Positions 1 to 11,143 of a DNA stretch of 64,000 bases are shown piece by piece. Within the stretch, counting starts at the first letter, position 1. Each line of letters begins with the position of its first letter. The stretch covers positions 16,678,001 through 16,742,000 of the forward strand of contig NC_003282.8 of the NCBI RefSeq assembly GCF_000002985.6. Reading direction: 5' to 3'. Position numbers and translations under genes: made by a program. The DNA comes from Caenorhabditis elegans (taxonomy: Eukaryota; Nematoda; Chromadorea; Rhabditida; Rhabditidae). Below the pieces are notes generated by a model, which saw nothing but the letters and a program-made list of their open reading frames with translations, searched no databases and was not told the origin of the DNA.

Positions 1-140
1 ATTTGAAACAGCAAACTTTTGAAAAATTGAAAAAAATTGTTATTTTCAAAAACTTATACTGTTTCGTATTGTTTTTATATACTTTTCTTATTTTTTTGCG
101 TTTAATCGTGGCATAACATACTTTGATACTTTTTTTTCAG

Positions 141-378
141 CCGTAACAACAAGACAGTTGGCACAATTTCCAATGATTTCGAGAAGCTCACAATGAATGA
201 AAGAGGACACTTGGCGGCAAAATTCAATAATTCAAAATTGACAAGAATTGCACACAGAAAACCGCCCCCAAAAGGAGCATCTGACTTGAAATGTGCAGCA
301 AGTATGCAGGCAGCTACTGATCAGAAATATGCTCTTTTATTCTTTATTACACCTTTTCAAATGGGAAATTTGAGCAAA
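141..378 (+). CDS. Internal exon of an unrecognised protein-coding gene (partial)
   Basis: An open stretch preceded by a strong worm acceptor (T-run then CAG at 138-140) and followed by GTAAGT at 379. The reading frame starting at base 142 is open throughout and reads NNKTVGTISNDFEKLTMN near its start and ends in MGNLSK. I see no known domain. An internal ATG lies at 193, but the acceptor argues for an exon continuing a gene that begins left of the window. Reading past the donor gives a stop within about 20 bases, so a terminal exon is also possible. No further exon is evident to the right before the repeats at 1.1 kb. Confidence 0.4.
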
Positions 379-1057
379 GTAAGTTGGAAATTTTAATTGT
401 GAGTTGAATTTTGGAACGAGATGAAGTAACTCAAATTTCAAATGTCAAATTTTTTAAAAATAATGAGAAACAGCTGAAAATGTTTATTCTATTTTTTCAC
501 AGTTTCAACAAAAAGTTTAAAGTTTATTTAAAAATTTGATTCTGATAATCAGAATATGGGTTATATCAAACATTTCCAATATTCTTTTCGGTTTTTACTT
601 TGCGTGACTGAACGATTTAAAATTCTGAACGGTTCAAAACATGGTTTAAAATTTTAAAAACTGTTTTACAGAAAAGAGGCGGAATTTTTAAAAATGATGA
701 AAATTTTCTTTTTTTTTACTGTTTCATTGAAGAATTAACCATTTTACTTGAATGCTTTTAATATTCATTTCATAGCACATTTGTGATATTATTCTTGAAT
801 GCTGGTCCCAATAGAGTTTCTACATCTCCCGACATATCCGAGACTGTTAGGATTTGACCAAGTCTGCACTTTTCCTCTTAAATAGCGACCTTGCCAAGAT
901 GGCCGTTTTTGAAAATTTAAAATGTCCCGGAAAAATGTCCCAAAAATTTAAATATATTCTGTCACAAAGTTTGTGCATTTATAACTCGAGTCTTAGTGGG
1001 CCGATTTCCACGATTTTTGTCACTCCCTCTTCCAAAAATATTTCCGTTTACGGACAT
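379..1057. other. AT-rich intergenic or intronic DNA with one 21U promoter
   Basis: No coding exon seen. It holds one exact CTGTTTCA at 719-726 with a good downstream start. Around 800-1050 there is sequence of dispersed-repeat character (CCAAGATGGCCG, CATATCCGAGACTG) whose ends I cannot define. Confidence 0.4.
765..785 (+). ncRNA. Predicted 21U-RNA
   Basis: Octamer at 719-726; YRNT is TATT with the T at 765. Lies outside the main cluster. Confidence 0.5.
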
Positions 1058-1257
1058 TTAAACGGGGGTTGCTGATTTTGCTCGAGGAGCCCGTGGGAGC
1101 CGGAAAAGTGAAGGTACCTCATTTTGGTGGATGTGCAAGTACTGACGAAAACCCACTTTTCGGACTGTAGCACCTCGGGCTTTGCTCCAATCAATTTCAA
1201 ATCCGGAACTTTTTTGTAGCTCTCGATGAGCCCGATTTTTTGAAGCTAAAATAAAGC

Positions 1258-1405
1258 TGATTGACCCAATTTCGAAAATGTAGGCCATCATTAAAGTTTT
1301 CGAAAAACTAAAAAGATGAACAAAAATATGTAATACGTGAAAAACTCTCTCTCCACTCTCTCTCTCCCTCTGTTTTGTGGCAATTTTCATTTCTTATTTA
1401 TCACG
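1258..1405 (+). repeat. Dispersed repeat, copy 1
   Basis: Starts near ATTGACCCAATTTCGAAAAT, carries GTAGGCCATCATT, a run of CTCTCTCT, and ends near TTTCATTTCTTATTT. The same order of blocks returns at 2623-2775. The two copies bracket the first minisatellite. Confidence 0.65.
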
Positions 1406-1510
1406 CAAAGAGAATTATATTTTTTTAATAGTTTTTAAAACTTTTTTTGTAATTGAAAAAGAGTACAAGTAGAAGCTTTGGACAACTGTTCTTATTCTTA
1501 GCTCAATAAT

Positions 1511-2110
1511 TCAGGCTGAGGGCCACAGGCCCAATTAGGGCCCAATTGTTGGACATTCGTTAAGCCTATTCTAAGCCAACAACCAGGTTTGAGGGAACAC
1601 TCTTGGAAACTGTGGGCCAGCTTTAATCCTATTTCAAGCAGATTGCTATTCGCTTAAGCCTACGAACCAGGTTTGAGGGCCGCAGGCCCGAACACTCTTG
1701 GAAACTATGAGCTGGTTATAATCATATTTCAAGCATGCTGTTGTTCACTCAAGCCTACCAACCAGGTTTGAGGGCCGCAGGCCCGAACACTCTTGGAAAC
1801 TGTGGGCCAGCTTTAATCCTATTTCAAGCAAATTGTTATTCGCTCAAGCCTACCAACCAGGTTTGAGGGTCGCAGGCCCGAATCATGGAAACTAAGGGCC
1901 AGCTTTAATCCTATTCCAAGCAGATTGTTATTCGCTCAAGCCTACAAACCAGATTTGAAGGCCGCTGGCCCGAATACTCATTAAAACTGTAGGGAACTTC
2001 TAACCACATTCTCAGCGGAACAGGCAATACACGAAGAAGTGTTGGGCAACTGTCGAGCCTATTCTGAGCCCAATAAGTCAGGTTGAGGGCCGCAGGCCCG
2101 AATATAATAA
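1511..2110. repeat. Degenerate GAGGGCCGCAGGCCCGAA tandem repeat
   Basis: Repeat units carry AAGCCTA...CCAGGTTTGAGGGCCGCAGGCCCGAA. Unit anchors fall near 1518, 1591, 1675, 1770, 1865, 1958 and 2085, giving variable spacing of 73-127 bp. The palindromic GGGCCGCAGGCCC core recurs in the cleaner array at 3.07-3.68 kb, so both derive from one family. Confidence 0.8.
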
Positions 2111-2622
2111 ATATAGATCCAAAAATGATATAAACTTCAAATGACCATAACTCAGTCAGATTTGGTCGTAGCGACCCCATTTTTTCGGGCACACCCAATA
2201 CCCGAAGGGCTGGCGCGGCTCCGCCGCGCTAGTCTGCCTCTTCCTATATTAAATCCTGAAATTGCATTCTTGACAGAAATAAAAAATAAGGGCACGTTTT
2301 CGACATGGGATGTCCCGAGAAATGTGACTGCACTTTGAGAGCTTATATCTTGGCTTAGGGTTGGCGGTTTTTTGAGCAATTTGTTTCAATAGCTCACAAA
2401 AATAGCGCCTTCCATCGTCATCATTGTGGGGGGCGCTTTTGGGAAGACTAAAACACTGATTTGAGCGGGATTCTTGAGTATGGTCGAAATGGATGTATTC
2501 TTTGTACTGACGAATTTCATGTTTTTTCAGCCCCAAATCTTCAGTTTTTCTGACATTTGGTTCCAATTTGTGCGCAAGAGAGAACTTCGTATTTCCAATT
2601 TTTTGAAACTATTTTGAAAAAA
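2111..2622. other. Non-coding repeat-like DNA
   Basis: Contains a GC-rich hairpin-like GGCGCGGCTCCGCCGCGC near 2211 and patches such as AGCGCCTTCCATCGTC. No open frame has splice support. It is probably an old dispersed element lying between the two minisatellites. Confidence 0.3.
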
Positions 2623-2775
2623 ATTGGCCCACTTTCCAAAATGTAGGCCATCATTCAATTTTTGCAAAATCAAAAAGATTGATTAAACGTGAAAAACTTT
2701 TCTACCACTCTCTCTCTCTTTCTCTATTTTTGGTGATGAATTCGATAATTTTCATTTCTTATTTTTAATAACGTG
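2623..2775 (+). repeat. Dispersed repeat, copy 2
   Basis: Second copy of the element at 1258-1405: ATTGGCCCACTTTCCAAAAT, GTAGGCCATCATT, CGTGAAAAACT, CT-rich run, TTTCATTTCTTATTT. Divergence is visible but the order is preserved. Confidence 0.65.
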
Positions 2776-3068
2776 AGGAAAACTCAATTTTGAAGACTTT
2801 TCGAGATTTTTACTTTTTCCCTAATCTAATTGAGAGCCGCACTTTTTTAACATGTTGGCTACTTTTAACCTGACTTCCAGCAGGACAGGCTGGAGGCCTG
2901 CAATGCTATTGTTTTTCAGTCAAACCCAAAAATCAGGAATTAGGGCCGCCTTCTTACTCTTTGAAACTTTAGGTCTTTTCTATCCCTACTCCCAGCAGAG
3001 CAGGCTGGAGGCCTTCTCTGAGAGGTATGTTTCTATAACTACGTATGTTTTTGGAAAGGTAATGAAAA

Positions 3069-3680
3069 AGGTCACCTAGGTCAGTTAACCGGATTGAGGG
3101 CCGGAGGCCCGAATACACAAAAGTATTGGACAGCCGTTAAGCCTATACTGAGCCCAAAAACTCGAGTTGAGGGCCGCAGTCCCGAATACACGAAGAAGTG
3201 TTGGAGATCCGTCAAGCCTATTCTAAGCATAATAATTCAGTTCGAGTGTCGCAAGCCCAAATAGACGCAGAAGCGTTGGACAACTTTTAGGCCTATTCTG
3301 AGCCCAATAATTCATGTTGAGGGCCGCAGTCCCGAATACACGAAGAAGTGTTGGAGATCCGTCAAGCCTATTCTAAGCATAATAATTCAGTTCGAGTGTC
3401 GCAAGCCCAAATAGACGCAGAAGCGTTGGACAACTTTTAGGCCTATTCTGAGCCCAATAATTCATGTTGAGGGCCGCAGGCCCGAATACACATAGAAGCG
3501 TTGGACAACTGTTAAGCCTATTCTTAGCATAATAATTCAGTTCGAGTGTCGCAAGCCCAAATAGACGCAGAAGCGTTGGACAACTTTTAGGCCTATTCTA
3601 AGCCCAATAATTCATGTTGAGGGCCGCAGGCCCGAATACACATAGAAGCGTTGGACAACTGTTAAGCCTATTTTAAGCAA
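3069..3680. repeat. Minisatellite: 75-bp monomer in 150-bp dimers
   Basis: GAGGGCCGCAG anchors recur at 3169, 3319, 3469 and 3619, exactly 150 bp apart. A diverged half-unit, GAGTGTCGCAAGCCC, lies midway at 3244, 3394 and 3544. The array is therefore a 75-bp monomer amplified as an alternating A/B dimer. The 150-bp units are nearly identical, which points to recent amplification. The left edge (3069-3168) is more diverged. Confidence 0.9.
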
Positions 3681-4006
3681 AAAAATTTGAAAAGTGGAAA
3701 TTTTTATTTCTAAAATTAATATTAAACTAAATTTGGCCGGTCTTGACAAACTTCAGCACATTTACTTGGCATTTACTCAACACTTGACTTAACTTTAATA
3801 AAGCGAATTATTCTTGAGTTACTCTACGCCGAACCAAACTGCGAAGCCTAGCAAATCTCCGATTTGCTAGTTCGTCGGACTTGGAAAAAACAGTGGAATT
3901 AGCATTGGAGCGCATTTTGTAATTTTTGAAAATTTCTTTATCGAATGTCACTTTAGAAGAAATGTCATTAGTTTTATAACAGCCACTGGCAGAGCGACTT
4001 CTCGCC

Positions 4007-4078
4007 GCGTTCGTGGTGTAATGGTCAGCATGGATGCCTTCCAAGCATTCGACGGGGGTTCGATTCCCCCCGAACGCA
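4007..4078 (+). tRNA. tRNA-Gly (anticodon TCC)
   Basis: Folds as a standard 72-nt cloverleaf. The acceptor GCGTTCG pairs with CGAACGC, anticodon loop CTTCCAA carries TCC at 4040-4042, and the T stem GGGGG pairs with CCCCC around loop TTCGATT. A-box-like TGGTGTAATGG and B-box GGTTCGATTCC are intact. The discriminator is A at 4078, and a short T-run for polymerase III termination follows at about 4084. No intron. The 5' flank is shared with the inverted copy at 6383-6454. Confidence 0.95.
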
Positions 4079-4099
4079 TAAACTTTTTGAAAACATCAC

Positions 4100-4403
4100 T
4101 CACATCTCCATCATATGATTCTGATGAACCTCCCCGGGTGACCAATCCAATTTGCTTTGAACCGACAACGGTGACGGAGAATCTGCACCAAACATGGACG
4201 GTGCATTGGACATTCGTCTGAAATTCCTAAAATAAACCGAATTTCGAAACTTTCCATCTGTAACCTACCCATTTGTTTTTGCAACCATGACAATTTCACT
4301 TTGCATATATCCAGTTGGACTGTCACCACCGCCCACGCGATGACGCTCCTCGGACTCGAAGAAACGCAGCATTTCTTCTTTATCGATTGCCGGGTACATG
4401 TAT
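4100..4403 (-). CDS. Last two exons of an unrecognised - strand gene
   Basis: Two exons joined by a 51-bp intron. The upstream exon is 4269-4403 (acceptor TTTCAG, donor GTAGGT). The terminal exon is 4100-4217 (acceptor TTTCAG), with TGA at 4100-4102. The frame is kept exactly across the junction. The C-terminus reads YMYPAIDKEEMLRFFESEE at the start of the first exon, then GGGDSPTGYMQSEIVM, and ends HQNHMMEM. It is acidic and serine/proline-rich, like a cytoplasmic tail, but I recognise no family. The stop lies 22 bp from tRNA-Gly on the other strand. Earlier exons must lie to the right, perhaps far off across the 21U cluster, and I could not find one. Confidence 0.75.
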
Positions 4404-4557
4404 CTGAAATTTAGAGGTTTTTATTTCATGTTTCAAAATTTATAAGTTAAGAGGAACGCTGTTAGTTATGTGTTGCTACATTAATAAACTCGGTTGAAAT
4501 ATACATTTTTGACTGTTTCAAGAAGTTGTGATATAACTGTTTGATTTCTAATTCTAA

Positions 4558-4578
4558 TTCGGCTACATTTCTCTCTTC
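4558..4578 (+). ncRNA. Predicted 21U-RNA
   Basis: Octamer 4513-4520; TAAT, T at 4558. First clear unit of the main cluster. Confidence 0.65.
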
Positions 4579-6066
4579 CTATAATATATTTTAAGAATTT
4601 ACAACTAAAGTCAATGTTTTGTCAAACCATAAAAATTGGGTCTCGCCACGAAAACCTGCGATTTATGAGAGAATCGAGAAGCAGGACTTATAAATAATCA
4701 ATATGAAACTTTTTTTTTGTCATTTTTTTTGGGGCACAAATTTCACTGTCATAGTTCATATTTTCGATCTTATTTCTTTTCAGTGAAACATCGGAATTAT
4801 TTAGGTTGATTTGTAGGCAGGAAAGTAGGCATTGTTTTGCCTGCAGAAAAAAAACACGCGAATTAAATTACGCGAACGAAAATACATGAATATTACGCTG
4901 TTTTACAATGCCAATTGAATTTCGGGTTTTTTTCTACGTACAGTAATTAAATTTCTTTCTAGACTTTTCTAACGAAATTTCAAAACTAGTGGAATTTCAT
5001 GAAAACTGTTTCCGATAGAACGTATCAACGGATTTATAAATTTTGCATGATTTAATAAAATTTGGAGCAGCTCATTATGGGAATTTAAAAAGTTTCGTCG
5101 ATGCAAAGTGATTTTCAAAAATTTTGAAATAAAGTTGTTGAAACTGCTAAAAAATAATTTAAATACAAAGTTTGTACTGACTAAAGCATGTCTTGTAGTC
5201 CAGCAGGTAGGCGTTTTGTTCTTCGCCTACCGAAAAGCTTACCTGAAATTGAAATTAAATACTAAAAATTATAATGTTCCTTGGTGTCCATAAAGATGCA
5301 AAAATTCAGTGCAACACAATTGATGCACGATATTTTTTGCTATATCTTCCTTGATGTTTATACAATTTCAGTTTTAATGTTGCATCAGTTTCCATCTTAA
5401 AAATAGAGTGCTAAACACAGGAAACAATATTTTAAAATTTCAAAAAAAAATTTCGTAGCGAAATGCTAAACTTTGTGCTGAATTGGCAATTTTTAGGCCA
5501 ATTGTAGAATTTTTTTTCTTTTTAATCACCAAGTTCTTTTTACGGTAAAAATTTCTGCAAAATTGACAAACACTGTTACAGTTTATAAATTTTGTTTCAC
5601 AATTGAAAAATAATTTTTAAAAAACTTTAGAAACATTTAATAAATTTTTTTACATTTATATTTGGTATATTGAGACTGTGTTTTGTCAATTTGGGCAAAA
5701 AATTCAGGGACGATATTTTTAACTTAAAAAAAATGTGCTGTTTCACGTTGCTAATAAATTTTCGGGTTTTTTTGCTCAGACTAAAAATAAAAAATTAGCT
5801 CGAATGAATTCAAAAACATGCGTTTGAAAATAAAAACTAACTGAAACTGTGAATTTTTTTTCAAAAAAAAAAACCGGACCTTTTGAAAGTTGCAGGTAAC
5901 TCAAAAAGCTATTTGTTCTTTAAAAAAATTCTCAGGTAAACATAGTTTACCTGCCTGCCTACGGTGTAATTCACTAAGAAAATTATTTTTTTGGAATTTG
6001 TGAAATTTCTAAAAGTTATGCTGTTTCAGGTTGTTAATGAATTTTCAGTGAATTTTCTAACGACAG

Positions 6067-6087
6067 TATAGCTCGTATTGATAATTA
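6067..6087 (+). ncRNA. Predicted 21U-RNA
   Basis: Octamer 6021-6028; CAGT, T at 6067. Confidence 0.7.
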
Positions 6088-6382
6088 TCAAGTATTCAAT
6101 AGTATTGAATCAATACAGCCGATGTTGAATATGCAATGTAGCCGCACAAAAATAAATTTTTGACAATGGGCGAACTTGCCTACGTGCCTGCCTACAACCG
6201 GTAAACACTGTGCTTCATTTCCTGCCGAACTGCCATAAAGTCACTTGATATGAGAACACATAAATACTCAGCAAAGTTTAAAAAATGGTAGACAGACATG
6301 ACCGCCTTAGTGCCTACTTGAAAGGCTTAGTAAACTGAAAACAATTTTGATTTCATTGATGTTCGACACAAAAAAACAATTA

Positions 6383-6454
6383 TGCCTTCGGGGGGAATCG
6401 AACCCCGGTCGAATGCTTGGAAGGCATCCATGCTGACCATTACACCACGAACGC
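6383..6454 (-). tRNA. tRNA-Gly (TCC) copy, damaged; probable pseudogene
   Basis: Reverse complement matches the 4007-4078 tRNA almost throughout, with anticodon TCC (plus-strand 6419-6421). Two stem changes stand out: the acceptor 3' strand is CGAAGGC, giving a G-G mismatch at pair 3-70, and the T stem begins CGGGG, giving a C-C mismatch at pair 49-65. The upstream flank to about 6500 is also homologous to 3961-4006, so a block including about 50 bp of 5' flank was copied in inverted orientation. Both polymerase III boxes are still recognisable, so it may be transcribed. Confidence 0.8.
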
Positions 6455-6683
6455 GGCGTAGTGTCGTTCTCCCGGTGGCCCTTATCAAACTAATGACATC
6501 GCCTAGAAAATGAGAAAACATTTTTTGACCGATTAAACAAGGTAGTTCAAGACTATTATGATAAAAGTAAAACGACACATAAATAATTTTAAAGCAAAAT
6601 TTCTCACAGGTAGAAAATGTAAATCGATATTTTAATGAATGGAATTGTGGTTTGAACATAAGTTTCGCTTAAAATCAGAGAAC

Positions 6684-6704
6684 GCTATATAGAGAAACTA
6701 TCAA
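6684..6704 (-). ncRNA. Predicted 21U-RNA
   Basis: Octamer 6743-6750 (as TGAAACAG); TACT, first base at 6704. Confidence 0.7.
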
Positions 6705-6912
6705 GTAACCGAAAAATAAGTGTTGCAATGAAATCCAGTTTTTGAAACAGCAATATTTTCAATAAATGCACCAAAAAGTGTTTTATTCTCCGAAATCTGA
6801 ATTGTTGCAGGGCATTCATGAGATTTATATGTGATAACAATTTTCTTATTTTCCTGAATCAGCATTAACAAGCGTAAAATATCAAAATTAATAAGGGGCT
6901 GAAAAATGAACC

Positions 6913-6933
6913 TTTTCATATTTGTGACTCGTA
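6913..6933 (-). ncRNA. Predicted 21U-RNA
   Basis: Octamer 6971-6978; TACT, first base at 6933. Confidence 0.7.
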
Positions 6934-7297
6934 GTAATTAGTAAATGAATATATTATTTTTAAAATGTTTTGAAACAGGGAAAAAATTAAATTGAAAAAA
7001 TTAGATTCAAGTCAGGGGTGCGCGGCAATTGCCGATTTCAAACTTCAAGGTTTTGAAGAAAAGTTATTGAAACTGCTGAAAAACAAATAAATAAAAAGTA
7101 AATAATTTTTTTACATTTATATTTGGTATATTGAGACTGTATTTTGTCAATTTGGGCAACAAATTCAGAGACGATATTTTTATCTTTGAAAAAATGTGCT
7201 ATTTCACATTGCTATTAAATTTTCGGTTCTTTTTATTTTCGGTTCTTTCATTAGTATTCCGTCGTCTGGGGTAGAAATGAGTAAACTATTCTTCATT

Positions 7298-7687
7298 TCA
7301 TTGAAAAATAGGCGTAGGCGGCCTTCTATTGACGAGATTTACAGGCAAGATTAATTGAAAACCTTGTTGGTGAAATTTAAAAATAGTTAATTTTTGCTGC
7401 TTCACTATTGTGTGAAATATGAAAGCAATATTGGCTGTTTTATTGCTCGAGAATACAACGAAAACATTTTCGTTTCTCATAACAGTGAATTGTTGAGGAC
7501 GGAACGCCTTCAAATCCGAAAATTCGATAGCGTCCGCAAGAATTCGTAGGAACTGAATTTGAATATAAATATATATTTAAGTTAGTATATTAAATCATAC
7601 CTTCGTAGGCTTTTCAGACGTTTCAGCAAGTTGCTGATGCCATTCATCAATTTCGAATTTGAATCGTATTTTGTCCACACTTGCCAT
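7298..7687 (-). pseudogene. Two-exon gene fragment, N-terminal copy of the 16 kb pseudogene's parent
   Basis: Exon 7601-7687 starts at ATG 7687 (MASVDKIRFKFEIDEW) and ends at donor GTATGA. A 48-bp intron follows. Exon 7298-7552 opens FLRILADAIEFSDLKAF, continues RPQQFTVMRNENVFVVF, and stops at 7298. Joined length is 113 aa with phase 0 kept. RPQQFTVMRN and VFVxFSS recur at 16.7 kb, so this was coding sequence. The C-terminal third has no counterpart there; it is shared with non-coding 21U-unit DNA at 9318-9495, which suggests a gene 5' end fused to repeat. The VFVVFSS stretch looks RRM-like but that is a guess. It could still be a functional short gene. Confidence 0.5.
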
Positions 7688-8084
7688 ATTCCGAGGGTAA
7701 ATTTGGGTAGTGGTTTTCCACTGCTTATTTTACTACTGTAGGAGTCCCAAATCAAAGCACTCCTGCAAATTACCTGTGATAACAACGTACCCATTTTTAT
7801 TGTGTTCCTGAATCAGCATTAACATGCTTAAAAAATATATCAGTAACTGACAAATAAATATATTATTTTTCACAATTTTCTAAAACTGAAAAAAAAATTT
7901 TGAAAAAAATTAGATTCAAGTACATATTTTTTCTATTATAATAAAATAATTATTGAATTTATTGATGAATTAAGTCTAAAAGTACCTCCTAGATGTCTTA
8001 AATTCAAATTATTTTTGGAATTTTATCGAAAGATTTTTTGCTGTTTCACACAGTTTTGTGAAAGATTTCAATTCTATATAGCAA

Positions 8085-8105
8085 TAGTTGGGTTTTCATA
8101 TTTGA
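8085..8105 (+). ncRNA. Predicted 21U-RNA
   Basis: Octamer 8041-8048; CAAT, T at 8085. Confidence 0.65.
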
Positions 8106-8223
8106 AATGACAAGTTCATATTTGAAATAACAAGTTGAAAAGGTGTAAATATCATTGTTCGATTTCTAGAATTTTTGCTGTTTCAAAAATATTTCAAATT
8201 TTTGGAGCAACCCAATATTTTGT

Positions 8224-8244
8224 TGTGCAAAGCATTGTTTTGTA
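8224..8244 (+). ncRNA. Predicted 21U-RNA
   Basis: Octamer 8178-8185; TGTT, T at 8224 (alternative CAAT at 8216). Paralogous promoters at 11865 and 46812. Confidence 0.6.
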
Positions 8245-9107
8245 TACTTGAAATTGTTATTCATTCCGGTTTCAATATGTTTTTGGGGTACTTATGACAC
8301 AAAAAAACAAACTTACTAACTAATCGTTCATATATTCTGCCATTTTTAATTTTCAGCATTCCAGACAGACTCAAAAAATTGCAATCTACCTAAAAAGTGG
8401 GTAGACGGAACTCGGTTCAAAACTTAATTTTCTTTCACTGAAAGCTAGATCTAGGTTGCCTCATGGGCAAGGTACTGTTGATATGTAGGCAGGCAAGTAA
8501 TCAATGTTTCGCCTGTATAAAAACCTAATAAACTCGTAGTAAAATACACGAAAATTATGCTGTTTTACAATGTCAAAAAAATTTTTTTTTTTTCGGGATT
8601 CTTTCTACATACAGTAATTTCCATAAAGATACAAAAATTCAGTGCAACACAATCAAAGCACGATATATTCTGCTATATCTTCCTTAATGTTCAGAAAATT
8701 TCAGTTTTAATGTTGCATCAGTTTCCTTTAATCCTTTTAATCCTAATCCGTAGCGACATGCTAAACTTAGTGTTTGATTATCAATTTTTTATGCTAATTT
8801 TAGAGTTTCAGCGATTTTATTTTCAATTCCAAGGTACTTTTTACAAAAAAAAATGTATGCAAAATTGACAAACACTGTTACAATTAAAAAAATAAAAAAA
8901 TAAAAATACCTATCAAAATTTGTTCACAATTGAAAAATAATTTAAAAAAAACTTTGAAAAACTAAATAATTTTTTTTCATTCATATTTGGTATATTGAGA
9001 CTGTGTTTTGTCAATTTGGGCAAAAAATTCAGTGACGATATTTTTATCTTTAAAAAATGTGCTGTTTCACATTGCTAATAAATTTTCGGTTTTTTCCTGT
9101 TCCTTAA

Positions 9108-9128
9108 TGGTACGTACGTTAACCGTGC
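9108..9128 (+). ncRNA. Predicted 21U-RNA
   Basis: Octamer 9062-9069; TAAT, T at 9108. Promoter paralogous to 5738 and to the decayed GCTATTTCA at about 7200. Confidence 0.7.
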
Positions 9129-9491
9129 ATACATCAAGATTCTTTTTTTTTGTTTTTTCTTGCTGTATTCTAACCAAAACATGCGACAAACGTCAATTGA
9201 ATCTGAAATATAAGCCGAATAAGTGTCTAACACATTATTTGATAATATCTGATAGTGTGAGATTAAAAAAAACAGTTCTACATATTTAGAATATTATATG
9301 GAGTACTGGAGTATTTGGGGGTAAAAAGGAGTGAACTATTCTTCATTTCATTGAAAAATAGGCGTAGGCGGCCTTCTATTGACGAGATTTACAGGCAAGA
9401 TTGATTGAAAACCTTGTTGGCAAAATTTAAAAAAGTTAATTTTTGCTGTTTCAATATAGTGTGAAATATCAATGCAATATTGGCTGTTTGA

Positions 9492-9512
9492 TTGAATTTA
9501 GTCTGTGGAAGG
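9492..9512 (+). ncRNA. Predicted 21U-RNA
   Basis: Octamer 9446-9453; TGAT, T at 9492. The paralogue at about 7400 reads CTGCTTCA. Confidence 0.7.
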
Positions 9513-9659
9513 TTTGTTGTTGAATTTAATCTACTTAAAACTAAGATAAGATACTCATAAATAGAAATTTCTTGGTAGGTATGTCTTCTCTCTTTTTTTT
9601 CTGCATTTTTGCGTAAAGTTTGGTGATGGGTTCTTGTGTGGATTTACGGGATGCGTCGC

Positions 9660-9895
9660 CGTGGAACATCATTTTTCCTATGTTACGCGGTTTTGACTGC
9701 CCTCATATTTCGAAATGGAAGAGTTTGCCGAACTAGGCCATTTTGGCTCGCCATATCTGGGGTAAATTTACGGTGCGTTGCTTGTCGCGTCGCGGCTCGG
9801 ATTTAGTTGTAAGACTACAAAAGTAAATTTATTTGTCCGAGACTTACCCGGCGATTGTCAGTGGAGCGCAAAAAAATCAATGAGGATGGCCAGAA
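9660..9895 (+). mobile_element. Dispersed repeat inside 21U unit copy A
   Basis: GC-richer block including ACTAGGCCATTTTGGCTCGCC, GGTGCGTTGCTTGTCGCGTC, GCGGCTCGGATTTAGTTGT and GGAGCGCAAAAAAATCAATG. I recall this wording as a common C. elegans dispersed repeat but cannot name the family. Absent from copy B, where the flanks join directly. Edges are approximate. Confidence 0.6.
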
Positions 9896-9989
9896 CCCCG
9901 TATTGTGTGATTTTTGAATCAAAATAGAATTTTAACATATTTGCTGTTTCAGAATAATATAATTAGTTGAACTGATTGATGTGAAGTAC

Positions 9990-10010
9990 TGTTCGTGTAA
10001 TGAAGTTTGC
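9990..10010 (+). ncRNA. Predicted 21U-RNA
   Basis: Octamer 9944-9951; TACT, T at 9990. The copy B counterpart begins at 10965 with a diverged 21-mer. Confidence 0.7.
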
Positions 10011-10208
10011 TTATTGTTATTTGTAATTCTGAAGTGTCAAAATAAATATTAAAAAAAAGTTTTATCAATACTTGTTTTAATTTGAATACATATTCTTTGA
10101 AAACTGGAGACGAATTGTTTTCAATTGGTTAACTATTTTGTATAATCAAAATAAAACTTTCACTGTTTCAACAATTTTTAAAATGATTTATTGCTTTACA
10201 TAGATTAA

Positions 10209-10229
10209 TTACTCTTAACATGTGCAATG
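10209..10229 (+). ncRNA. Predicted 21U-RNA, duplicated
   Basis: Octamer 10163-10170; TAAT, T at 10209. The 21-mer is the same as the one at 11144. Confidence 0.75.
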
Positions 10230-10964
10230 GCAAAAAGTTATTTTTCTGGAAAATTAAAAATAAATAGAGATACCGCCAGATTATCGGGTTAATTTTTTTT
10301 TGGGAAATAATTAATTTTTTTTAACTAAGATAGTAATGAAAATCTCAAACAGCAGATATTTTTTGAATTTTTAAACAATAAATTTGGTCAGAAATCGAGA
10401 AGATTTCAAAACTATGTAGATCATATTTTTCGCAAGAAGAATGATTAAATGCTGCCACTTCAAAAAATTTTTGCAAACTTCAAAAAATCTTCAAAAACCC
10501 GGTTAAAAACAATCGGAAAAATGTGGTCATTTTTGTATTTTTTTTTTGTATTTTCTTGTTGTAGTCTCACCGAAAAATGCGACAAAACATGAAGAAATGG
10601 AGTATATGGGGTAAAAAGATTAATTGAAATCCTTGTTGGCAAAAATTAGAAAAAAGTGAATTTTTGATGTTTCACTATTGTGTGAAATATTATGTGAAAA
10701 AAAAAGTTTTATTGAAATTGGTATCTTGTTCTACAGAAAAGAATCTTAAAAAATGAAATGAAAAAAGAAAGATTCTTGGTAGGTAGGCCTTCGTATATTT
10801 TCTGAATTTTTGCGGAAAGTTTGGTGATGGGTTCTTGCGTAGATTTACGGAATGCGCCGCCGCGAAGAATTATTTTTTTGTGTGATTTTTGAATCAATGT
10901 GAAAGTTTAAAATATATGCTGTTTCAGAATGATTTAATTATTTGAGTTGGTTAATGTAAAGTAT

Positions 10965-10985
10965 TGATCATGTAAGTTTCAAAAA
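10965..10985 (+). ncRNA. Predicted 21U-RNA
   Basis: Octamer 10919-10926; TATT, T at 10965. Confidence 0.7.
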
Positions 10986-11143
10986 AATATATATCTTATC
11001 AATTTTTGTTTTATTTTGAAAATATATTTTTTTGAAAACTGGAAGCAAATTGTTTTCAATTGGTTAAGAATTTTGAAAAATTAAAAAAAAACTTTCACTG
11101 TTTCAACAATTTTCAAAAAGATTTATTGCTTTACACAGATTAA

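Larger units (their letters stand above)
9550..10300 (+). repeat. Duplicated 21U unit, copy A
   Basis: Aligns in order with 10765-11235: TCTTGGTAGGTA, TTTGGTGATGGGTTCTTG, GATTTACGG, GTGTGATTTTTGAATCAA, two octamers, and GCAATGGCAAAAAGTTAT. Copy A alone carries about 230 bp (9660-9895) of a dispersed repeat. Confidence 0.85.

Noticed and set aside
59-66. CTGTTTCG and other one-off variants (CAGTTTCA, ATGTTTCA, CCGTTTCA, CTGTTTCT) throughout
   Set aside because: Too frequent and degenerate to call without expression data; noted only as possible decayed copies.
3069-3680. CRISPR-like direct repeats
   Set aside because: Units are contiguous with no unique spacers, and the genome is animal. It is a minisatellite.
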